From assembly GCA_019425105.1 (NCBI GenBank), contig JAHYYD010000015.1, forward strand, positions 1-19,209: a DNA stretch of 19,209 bases, in the 5' to 3' direction. The translations under genes and the position numbers were made by a program. The notes below the pieces were generated by a model. That model saw only the letters and a program-made list of their open reading frames with translations, had not been told where the DNA came from and did no database searches. Positions 1-5,118 of the stretch are shown here, piece after piece. The DNA comes from Actinomycetota bacterium (GTDB lineage Bacteria > Actinomycetota > Actinomycetes > Actinomycetales > Actinomycetaceae). Each line of letters begins with the position of its first letter. Positions within the stretch are counted from its first letter, which is position 1.

Positions 1-158
1 GCGTCGACGTGGCCGAAAGACTGGTGGATGTTCGTCGCCTGGAGGGCGGGCGTTGTTTCTGCGTTCATGGCACCCAGTCTGCGCTCGTATATGAGGGGCC
101 GGAAGTGTCCTTTGATGCAGGTGGTGCCATGACAAATGTCAGGGGTGGCGGCCCCCGG

Positions 159-269
159 AAGTCGCACATAATGCCCTACGGTCACTTTTTAAGATCATCC
201 AAAACGTTGCAATTCCAATGATCTGTGTTCATGGCTTGTATCGCTCTCCCGGGAATTGCATGCGAAATT
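159..269 (+). repeat. Small dispersed element with imperfect terminal inverted repeats, copy A
   Basis: This 111-bp stretch aligns by eye with 15602-15714. Shared blocks are AAGTCGCAC at the left end, a GGTCA.TTTT block, CGTTG.AATTCC in the middle, and GGGAATT..TGCG.AATT at the right end. The two ends are imperfect inverted repeats (TCGCACATAAT against TCGCATGCAATT). The size and inverted ends are like a MITE, but no flanking target duplication is evident and no transposase carries these ends here. It could instead be a structured regulatory repeat. Confidence 0.55.
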
Positions 270-311
270 GCTTTGGTTCGTCGCTGTCGTCACCTGCGCG
301 CCTGTCACTGC

Positions 312-400
312 GCACGTGGGCCTCACTGCGCACGTGGCCCGATGACGTGCACATGGGCCCTTTCACCCGCACGTGGGCCCGATGAGATGCGCGTGGGCGG
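312..400 (+). repeat. Short degenerate tandem array of GCACGTGGG units
   Basis: Five units related to GCACGTGGG start at about 312, 330, 349, 369 and 389, a period of 18-20 bp. The last runs into a palindrome, GCGTGGGCGG with CTGCCCACGC. The array leads directly into modular element copy 1. The second copy of that element has a single palindrome of the same type at 3864-3889 but not this array. Confidence 0.6.
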
Positions 401-542
401 CTCTGCCCACGCACATGTTGAGGGGTTGACGTGCGTCTCGAGGGGTGAACGTGCAGGTCAGCGGGTGAACGTGCGATCTATCGGGTAGGCACTCGGAATA
501 ATGGGCTCACCTGCGAGCACATGCACCGTGCCAGACACCTGT

Positions 543-621
543 GTGCCCAAAACGTAGACCACCTCGCCCACGACAGCCCGTTGTCGGCGCTTTTCGCCGA
601 GGTGGTCTGCACTGTGGGCAC
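543..621. other. Long imperfect hairpin (W) in element copy 1
   Basis: The 24-nt arms 543-566 and 598-621 pair with few interruptions. The inner 11 bp (AGACCACCTCG against CGAGGTGGTCT) are perfect and the outer end GTGCCCA pairs with TGGGCAC. The equivalent arms in copy 2 are 4058-4081 and 4113-4136, where the inner 8 bp and outer 9 bp pair. The left arm is identical between copies and the right arm varies. Confidence 0.6.
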
Positions 622-658
622 TACACCGCCTCGAGGCGCGGCCTCACCGCCGCCAATC

Positions 659-735
659 GGGGGGAATTGCACCATTAGAAGGACGACACGCCGATGACAC
701 GCCGCCAGAGGGCTCCTAATGGTGCAAAACCCCCA
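659..735. other. Hairpin (X) with copy-specific stem, copy 1
   Basis: TGCACCATTAG at 668-678 pairs perfectly with CTAATGGTGCA at 716-726. Outside this stem a G run (659-664) faces a C run (from 730) across a short A/T internal loop, extending the helix. The same architecture is at 4175-4250 with different stem bases. As an inverted repeat it could act in RNA of either strand. Confidence 0.65.
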
Positions 736-877
736 CCGGTGCCGGTGCGGTGAGTGCCGGAGGGACTGGACGGCCTGGCTGCGGTGCGCGTGGGTGGAGG
801 GAGATCGACAACTGGTGACATGGGCGGTGTCGAGGTGAGGCAACACTCGCCACCAAGGACCGCGCCGTGCCGCTGCC

Positions 878-1081
878 GGTATCAAACTCGCCCGGCAGAC
901 CCCTTCTCACCGCGTGTGCGGTACAAAATTCGCCCAGCACGCCCCGCCCCACAGCATTTCCGCGAAAAAACTCGCCCAGCACGCCTGAAAACAGCGTTTT
1001 TCGCCCGTTTTGGGCTTGCAGAGCGAACTTTTTCGCGCTCGCACCCACACCAGGCCGTGCAGGGCGAAATAGTTCGCGCGC
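878..1081. repeat. 42-bp-spaced array of TCGCCC words, array Y of copy 1
   Basis: Three direct words (A-rich run followed by TCGCCC) have TCGCCC starting at 888, 930 and 972, exactly 42 bp apart. They are followed by two inverted words (GAGCGAACTTTTTCGC at 1021 and GGGCGAAATAGTTCGC at 1062) 41 bp apart. The sequence between words is GC-rich and not conserved. The same layout with the same spacing is at 4395-4550. Confidence 0.65.
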
Positions 1082-1104
1082 AGGACGCAGAAACATGGAG
1101 ACGA

Positions 1105-1267
1105 TGAAACCGACGACACCTCTGCTCGCCCTCAACAAGGCACCACTGAAACCGGCATCACCTCTGCGCCCGAAAACTGCACCAAAATAGCCCATTTCTC
1201 ACCCGCAAAGGCGATGGCAGTTTCAATCCCACACCGACACAAGCGAGCAAAGGCGATCACGGTTTCA
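1105..1267. repeat. 42-bp-spaced array of TGAAACCG words, array Z of copy 1
   Basis: Direct words TGAAACCGACGACACCTCTG (1105) and TGAAACCGGCATCACCTCTG (1147) lie 42 bp apart. Inverted words GCAAAGGCGATGGCAGTTTC (1205) and GCAAAGGCGATCACGGTTTC (1247) are also 42 bp apart. Direct and inverted words can pair with few mismatches, giving nested hairpin potential. The word differs from that of array Y next to it. Confidence 0.65.
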
Positions 1268-1364
1268 GCCCACCGGACCACCTCACCTGCAGCACCCACA
1301 CGGCGCCCGTGGGCGGGCCAGGCTGCGGCGCCCGTAGGCGGCGACGACACCGCCGCTAGGCATA

Positions 1365-1394
1365 TTTCGCACGTAATTTATCGTGGTCATTGTT
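1365..1394 (+). repeat. Partial copy of the small dispersed element
   Basis: TTTCGCACGTAATTTATCG followed by a GGTCATTGTT block resembles the left end of the element at 15602-15714 and 159-269. It loses similarity about 20 bp before the ISL3-type inverted repeat at 1412. The right end is not found on the far side of the IS, so this is a truncated copy rather than a clean insertion site. Confidence 0.4.
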
Positions 1395-1411
1395 CGAGAC
1401 GTTCCAGAAAC

Positions 1412-1857
1412 GGGCTCTTCAGAGTTGATTGTGGATGACCGGGTGTTGGTCGGGGGTTGCGGGTAGAGGTCGAGGTCCTTGATGATGAGCGGACTTCAAC
1501 CCCCGCTGTCGTCAAGGACCTTGGGCGGTGTCTCACCCTACCTGCTGCTCTGTGTCGCTTGATCGTTGTGATCGGTGTGATCTGCTCGTTGACTTGGAGT
1601 ATTTCCATCTGATGAGCGTGGCTCGCACCCCAGATGCTCTGGTGCTCGATGTTGAGTCGTGCAACCAGCTGGTTGGGCTGGGGTTCCTGTGCGGATCTGG
1701 AGCCAGCAACGCACCCCACCGAAGCCATCAACGGACACTATCGAACCAAGCAGAGAAACCACCAGAGGCTACCGCAACCCCACCAACTACCAACTCCGAA
1801 TGCTCCTCATCGCCAGAGGCCCAGATGCCTCCACCCGCACTCAACTCTGAAGAGCCC
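1412..1857 (+). mobile_element. Internally deleted ISL3-family insertion sequence
   Basis: The ends are perfect 17-bp inverted repeats: GGGCTCTTCAGAGTTGA at 1412-1428 and its reverse complement at 1841-1857. ISL3-family ends characteristically start GGCTCTTC. Inside are only fragments of a transposase (see 1528-1850), so the element is about 446 bp, far below a full member of the family. No 8-bp target duplication is visible (left flank CCAGAAAC, right flank CAAATGCA), which suggests a rearranged or old insertion. With both ends kept it might still be moved in trans by a full-length relative; that is inference. Confidence 0.75.
1528..1850 (+). pseudogene. ISL3-family transposase remnant (N- and C-terminal fragments)
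   Basis: The first part, read from 1528 in frame, includes LVDLEYFHLMSV followed by LVLDVESCNQLVG. This matches the start of ISL3 transposases just before their zinc-binding cysteines. Similarity stops near 1680. From about 1720 a different frame gives ETTRGYRNPTNYQLRMLL, the C-terminal motif of the family, and stops at the TGA at 1848-1850 inside the right inverted repeat. Everything between, including the cysteine cluster and the DDE catalytic core, is missing, and the two fragments are out of frame. No functional transposase can be made from it. Confidence 0.75.
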
Positions 1858-1921
1858 CAAATGCATGTCAGCAGTCCCCGTGACTGGACGGCGCAGATTA
1901 ATTCAAAATGCTCACATACAA

Positions 1922-1951
1922 CGGAGCCGCTACATGTTCGTAACGGCTCCG
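1922..1951 (-). terminator. Probable terminator of the SPFH operon
   Basis: CGGAGCCG at 1922-1929 pairs with CGGCTCCG at 1944-1951. On the minus strand the stem extends to 12 bp with one G-T wobble around a 6-nt loop. It begins 28 nt after the stop codon of the gene ending at 1979. Only a weak T-rich tract follows (TTGTATGTG), so termination efficiency is uncertain. Confidence 0.6.
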
Positions 1952-1978
1952 GAGTACAGGTTCCTCTCGACTCGAGAG

Positions 1979-3100
1979 CTACAGACCGAGGAGCTCCTTC
2001 TTCTTAAGGTCGAACTCATCTTGGGTCAGGATGCCCATATCAACGAGTTCCTTCAGCTTCTTCAACGTCTCAATCTTCTCGTCCGCAGACATCTCGGGAG
2101 CGGAAGATTTCGCGGGCTGCCCCTGTGGACCGATGGCTTGCGCCATATTCATGCCGAATAGCATGCCGCCACCTTCGCCAAGACCATTGTCCCGGATACC
2201 TTGCGCAATTTTCTGCTGGGCGGCCATGTTGCCAGCTCGCTCGGAGGTGTCCTCGTAAGCCCTCACGTTCATTCGGTTGGAAGAGAACTGGTTGACGAGC
2301 TGACGAGAATGGTCGGATAGCTCGATATTCTCGATTGCAACCTTCGTGATCTGCATGCCGAAGCGCTCTGGCCATGAACCCGCGTTGTACGTGTCCTCAG
2401 AGATGCGCTTCGCAATCTCGACCGCCTGTGCCGGCAGCTGGGAGATTCGATATGTGCTCGACATGCCATTTAGCGCAACGATGAACGACTGCAGAAATTC
2501 GGAAACCATCTGGCCACGAGCTTTGGGGTCGTCGAATGTGTAGCTGCTGACGTTCGCCGGTACGAAGTTGCGAATGAACTTATCGGCGTCGACGACCTTA
2601 ACGGAGAATCCGCCATAGGCGTATATCTCAAGGTCGCATTCGTAGTAATGGTCATTGTAGACCTGTGGGCCTCTGGTGCCGAATTTGATGTCGCGAATCT
2701 CGCGAAGATTCACGAATGCTATGCGCTTTTCGGATGAGCTGATTCCGCCATGGGAGAATCGGTCGCCCAGCTGTCGGAAGAGCGAATCCGAGTTGCCGCC
2801 GCTGAAGACACTGGATTCGCCGTCTTGGTATTCGTATGGACCGGGCTCGGACACTACGGTCTCGATGCCTCCCTGGCTGAAGATATACGCCACGGTGTTT
2901 TCTGGTACGAAAATCTTGGAACCGTTTGAGATCACGCCTTGCGAGCCGAGGAGATTGCTTCCGCGCCCGTTGTTGGTGGACTTCAGAACGCCCGGAGCGA
3001 CAACGGTGTGCTCGTCGAAATAGCCAGCGGTTATCAGGTCAAGCCATTGGTCGGCAAGGGTTCCGCCTAGTGAATCAGTTGCTGCTTTTATAAGTCCCAT
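1979..3100 (-). CDS. SPFH-domain protein with C-terminal SHOCT motif (YdjI/virion-core-protein-like)
   Basis: The 373-residue protein is recognised by its N-terminal run MGLIKAATDSLGG and the following SPFH-type region with SQGGIETVVSEPGPYEY and FGMQITKVAIENIEL. The last 36 residues (338-373) form a SHOCT segment: ETLKKLKELVDMGILTQDEF then a Lys-rich end. Residues about 300-335 are Gly/Ala/Pro-rich linker. The family is typified by Bacillus YdjI, encoded beside PspA and a zinc-ribbon protein and linked to membrane-stress complexes. There is no obvious transmembrane helix or signal peptide. The ATG start has an AGAAGGTGAG ribosome site. It follows the zinc-ribbon gene by 15 nt, so the two are one operon. 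Base composition is lower than in the neighbours (27/60 G+C at 2881-2940 against 47/60 at 6481-6540), suggesting transfer. The exact biochemical role is unknown. Confidence 0.85.
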   Translation of the reverse strand: MGLIKAATDSLGGTLADQWLDLITAGYFDEHTVVAPGVLKSTNNGRGSNLLGSQGVISNGSKIFVPENTVAYIFSQGGIETVVSEPGPYEYQDGESSVFSGGNSDSLFRQLGDRFSHGGISSSEKRIAFVNLREIRDIKFGTRGPQVYNDHYYECDLEIYAYGGFSVKVVDADKFIRNFVPANVSSYTFDDPKARGQMVSEFLQSFIVALNGMSSTYRISQLPAQAVEIAKRISEDTYNAGSWPERFGMQITKVAIENIELSDHSRQLVNQFSSNRMNVRAYEDTSERAGNMAAQQKIAQGIRDNGLGEGGGMLFGMNMAQAIGPQGQPAKSSAPEMSADEKIETLKKLKELVDMGILTQDEFDLKKKELLGL

Positions 3101-3115
3101 GTCAATCTCACCTTC

Positions 3116-3724
3116 TTAGAGCACTTGCTCGGTGTCGCAATACTTGCATACGGCGGTCTTGCCCTTTACGCCCGTAATTGGGGCGTGGCAACCGGAGCAC
3201 TTTGTCGAAACACGCTCGACAGAGCTTTTCTGCTGTTGGCCCGATTTGCCGAATCCGAAGCCGAAGGCAGCACCGACTTCACCAAATGCGTCCCTAAGCT
3301 GGCCAACGACCGTATCCTCGAAGTCATATTCGGGTGCATCCTGGCTTTCGAGTGCATTCTCAGAATCCCTGCCGGTTACCAAGCGGCTGATCTCGTTCGC
3401 CCAAATGCCGGAGTTCTTCTTTGCTTTGGTCTGAAACGCAAATTCCTCGATACCCTGCTGCGTGTAAATCTGCAGAACAGCGGTTCCGTTCCGCGCTTTC
3501 CCCACAAGTGCCTGGCACTTGCCGCCAATCACCTTGACCTGATTCAGGGGAATGTAACGAACGCCCTTCGTCCCCATGAAGATACCCTTGCGGACGTGAA
3601 TAAGATTGAGGTTGGTCAGAATTAGTTCGTCTGTGTAAGCGGTGCCGATCCTATTGGGCTCGTAGCAGATGCCCGTCTTTTGGAGCACAACCCCCTCGTT
3701 AGGCTGTAATTGATACTGAGCCAT
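3116..3724 (-). CDS. PH-like domain protein with C-terminal zinc ribbon
   Basis: The 202-residue protein begins MAQYQLQPNEGVVLQK. Residues about 1-120 are rich in beta strand and look like a PH-like/GRAM-type fold (LILTNLNLIHVRKG, then YIPLNQVKVI). The C terminus carries a zinc-ribbon pair, Cys176 and Cys179 with Cys193 and Cys196 (CSGCHAPI and CKYC). Such small zinc-ribbon proteins occur next to SPFH-SHOCT genes in several bacteria. Here it is the promoter-proximal gene of the two-gene operon. The ATG start has a GGAGGT ribosome site about 8 nt upstream. G+C is visibly below the flanking transporter genes. The PH-like assignment is from sequence character only; the zinc ribbon is secure. Function is not known; a partner role with the SPFH protein is inferred from gene order. 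Confidence 0.75.
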   Translation of the reverse strand: MAQYQLQPNEGVVLQKTGICYEPNRIGTAYTDELILTNLNLIHVRKGIFMGTKGVRYIPLNQVKVIGGKCQALVGKARNGTAVLQIYTQQGIEEFAFQTKAKKNSGIWANEISRLVTGRDSENALESQDAPEYDFEDTVVGQLRDAFGEVGAAFGFGFGKSGQQQKSSVERVSTKCSGCHAPITGVKGKTAVCKYCDTEQVL

Positions 3725-3863
3725 CCGAATACCTCCGTCTATGCAACGTCGTAGCGATCCGTACCCATATATGTCCCATATACTAGCAATAAATTCACCA
3801 TGCTGTGAGCTTTGCTACTGATGGCGCTGCGGAGCCCCAAATGAGTGTTCCGGTCGCAGTAAT
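3725..3863 (-). promoter_or_regulatory. AT-rich leader and probable promoter of the SPFH operon
   Basis: This short gap is the most AT-rich part of the window. On the minus strand it has two TATATG hexamers (plus-strand CATATA at 3766 and 3777) and a TTATTGCTAG stretch upstream of them. These are candidate -10 elements, but no convincing -35 at standard spacing can be paired with them. Confidence 0.35.
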
Positions 3864-3889
3864 GCACGTGGGCGGCTCCGCCCACGTGC
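3864..3889. other. Perfect 12-bp palindrome
   Basis: GCACGTGGGCGG at 3864-3875 is followed by CT and its exact reverse complement at 3878-3889. It marks the left edge of element copy 2. A shorter version with GCTCT at its centre sits at the same relative position in copy 1 (about 390-411). It may be a transcript-end hairpin or a protein site. Confidence 0.65.
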
Positions 3890-3900
3890 ATGTTGAGGGG

Positions 3901-4000
3901 TGAACGTGCAGGTCAGCGGGTGAACGTGCAGGTCAGCGGGTGAACGTGCAGGTCAGCGGGTGAACGTGCAGGTCAGCGGGTGAACGTGCGATCTATCGGG
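3901..4000 (+). repeat. 20-bp tandem repeat, four perfect units plus one divergent
   Basis: TGAACGTGCAGGTCAGCGGG repeats perfectly at 3901, 3921, 3941 and 3961. The fifth unit at 3981 keeps TGAACGTGC and CGGG but has GATCTAT in the middle. Copy 1 has one perfect unit (446-465) before the same divergent unit (466-485), so unit number varies between copies. Confidence 0.85.
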
Positions 4001-4057
4001 TAGGCACTCGGAATAATGGGCTCACCTGCGAGCACATGCACCGTGCCAGACACCTGT

Positions 4058-4136
4058 GTGCCCAAAACGTAGACCACCTCGCCCACGACAGCCCGTTTTC
4101 GCCGGTTTTTGCCGAGGTGGACTGCACTTTGGGCAC
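4058..4136. other. Long imperfect hairpin (W) in element copy 2
   Basis: Arms 4058-4081 and 4113-4136 pair over GTGCCCAAA with TTTGGGCAC and over CCACCTCG with CGAGGTGG, with a few mismatches between. It corresponds to 543-621 in copy 1. Confidence 0.6.
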
Positions 4137-4174
4137 CATACTGCTGTGAGTCGCGGCCTCATCGCCGCCAAACG

Positions 4175-4250
4175 GGGGGAATTGCACTACATGAGGCTCC
4201 GACACGCCGGTGACACACCCCCGGAAGGCTTCGTGTAGTGCAAAACCCCC
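4175..4250. other. Hairpin (X) with copy-specific stem, copy 2
   Basis: TGCACTACATGAGGC at 4183-4197 pairs with GCTTCGTGTAGTGCA at 4228-4242, giving 15 bp with two G-T wobbles. Flanking G and C runs extend the helix as in copy 1. Compared with copy 1 both arms differ, yet pairing is preserved. Confidence 0.65.
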
Positions 4251-4394
4251 ACCGCTAAGAGCGCGGAGGACGCCGAAGGGACCCCCGGGCCAGGCTGCGG
4301 CGCCCGTGGGTGGCGGGAGGTCGGCAACTGGAGACACGGGCGGTGCCGAGGTGAGGCAATACTCGCCGCCAAGGACCGCGTAGGGCCGCTGCCG

Positions 4395-4550
4395 GTACAA
4401 AATTCGCCCTGCTCGAGCTGCGCGGGGCCACTTCCGGTACAAAACTCGCCCTGCTCGCCCGAAATAGCCCTTTTTGGCGCGTTTTGTGCGTGCTGGGTGA
4501 GTTTTGTCCCGCCTGGACGCTGATGGAGCCGAGCAGGGCGATTTTTGTCC
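4395..4550. repeat. 42-bp-spaced array of TCGCCC words, array Y of copy 2
   Basis: GTACAAAATTCGCCCTGC (4395) and GTACAAAACTCGCCCTGC (4437) lie 42 bp apart (TCGCCC at 4404 and 4446). Inverted words GGGTGAGTTTTGTCCC (4495) and GGGCGATTTTTGTCCC (4536) lie 41 bp apart. The 42/41 spacing repeats that of array Y in copy 1. Confidence 0.65.
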
Positions 4551-4577
4551 CGCCTGTGGGGCAGGGGTGGAGCTGTG

Positions 4578-4753
4578 GTGAAAGAAATACCGCCCCTGCG
4601 TGAGGTGTTGTGGGGTGCCGTGAAATATTCTTCGCCCCGGCACGCCGAAAAACGCTGTATTTTGCCCATTGTGGGCGAGCAGGGGCGATATTTCTTTCAC
4701 TGAGGACGCAAGTCAAGCGGTTGGGCGCCCTGCTGGGGCGATATTTCTTTCAC
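4578..4753. repeat. Array of GTGAAA...CGCCCC words, array Z of copy 2
   Basis: Direct words GTGAAAGAAATACCGCCCC (4578) and GTGAAATATTCTTCGCCCC (4620) are 42 bp apart. Inverted words GGGGCGATATTTCTTTCAC end at 4700 and 4753, 53 bp apart. The outer direct and first inverted words are near-perfect reverse complements. The word differs from array Z of copy 1 (TGAAACCG type) at the same position. Confidence 0.65.
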
Positions 4754-4757
4754 TCAG

Positions 4758-5038
4758 GCTCGCTGGAAGTGGCGGTGGCGGCCGTGGAGTGCGTCGACGA
4801 GGCCGAGGCCCCCATGCCGCGTGCCAGTGCGAGGCTGCGGCACCCGTGGACGGTGGCGGGGCCTGGCCGAACAACGATCCGACGCGCCAAGCCACACGTC
4901 AGTACACTATGCCCCACTGGTGTGGAGGGCGCCGGAGGGACCGCGGGGCCAGGCTGCAGCGCCCGGAACACCCGTGGGGCCGAAAGCAGCCCGGCCCACG
5001 GGCACACTGCGCAGCCCCGCCCACGCAGCCCGGCACGC
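4758..5038. other. Non-coding stretch with recurring GGCTGCGG-type motifs
   Basis: No credible gene: frames through it are GC-driven and lack ribosome sites or family resemblance. It contains two further degenerate copies of the motif GGCCAGGCTGCGGCGCCCGT, at about 4828-4860 and 4924-4980, beyond those at 757, 1311 and 4265. Confidence 0.5.
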
Positions 5039-5065
5039 ACACAGCGCACACAGCGCACACAGCAC
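5039..5065. repeat. 9-bp tandem repeat
   Basis: ACACAGCGC repeats at 5039 and 5048; the third unit at 5057 ends CAC. It lies just beyond the terminator hairpin of the opp operon. Confidence 0.6.
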
Positions 5066-5097
5066 GGGGCCCGAAGCGCCGTAGCGCCTCGGGCCCC
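5066..5097 (-). terminator. Probable terminator of oppBCDF
   Basis: GGGGCCCGAAGCGC and GCGCCTCGGGCCCC pair over 13 of 14 positions around a CGTA loop. The hairpin lies 21 nt after the oppDF stop codon. The minus strand has no U-run after it (GTGCTGTGTG follows), so it is a GC-rich hairpin of the kind often seen at actinobacterial transcript ends. Confidence 0.6.
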
Positions 5098-5118
5098 ACG
5101 CTCACGCGTGTCAGTGGC

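Larger units (their letters stand above)
312..1346 (+). repeat. Modular dispersed repeat element, copy 1
   Basis: Large non-coding element; its second copy is at 3864-4757 in the same orientation. In order it contains GCACGTGGG units and a palindrome (312-411), a degenerate and a perfect copy of the 20-bp unit TGAACGTGCAGGTCAGCGGG (427-465), a 117-bp block identical to the other copy (466-582), a long imperfect hairpin (arms 543-566 and 598-621), a hairpin with copy-specific arms (668-726), a GGCCAGGCTGCGG-type motif (757-801), and two arrays of words at 42-bp spacing (878-1081 and 1105-1267). A second GGCCAGGCTGCGGCGCCCGT motif ends it near 1346. Open frames across it are not credible genes: protein similarity between copies decays where base pairing is kept. 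Function unknown. A structured RNA, a protein-binding platform or a BIME-like mobile repeat are all possible. Confidence 0.7.
3864..4757 (+). repeat. Modular dispersed repeat element, copy 2
   Basis: Second copy of the element at 312-1346. Order: palindrome (3864-3889), four perfect 20-bp units plus a divergent fifth (3901-4000), the shared 117-bp block (3981-4097), long hairpin W (4058-4081 with 4113-4136), covarying hairpin X (4175-4250), a GGCCAGGCTGCGG motif (4265-4318), array Y (4395-4550) and array Z (4578-4753). Modules keep order and spacing with copy 1, while several carry different sequence. The plus-strand end is taken at the last inverted word, although GGCTGCGG-type motifs continue to about 4980. 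No protein product is supported. Confidence 0.7.

Noticed and set aside
478..885. Minus-strand open frame sharing its C-terminal 31 residues with the frame at 3993-4700
   Set aside because: The shared residues come from the identical DNA block. Outside it residues change freely while hairpin pairing is preserved, there is no ribosome site, and composition is not gene-like.
878..1267. Possible CRISPR array (regular 42-bp spacing of repeated words)
   Set aside because: The repeated words are short and imperfect, only two or three per run, and switch to inverted orientation. There are no cas genes and no 28-37-bp identical repeats.
3993..4700. Long minus-strand open frame of 235 codons through element copy 2
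   Set aside because: It runs through tandem and inverted repeats and the 42-bp arrays. Its N-terminal part has no counterpart in copy 1, and no family is recognisable.
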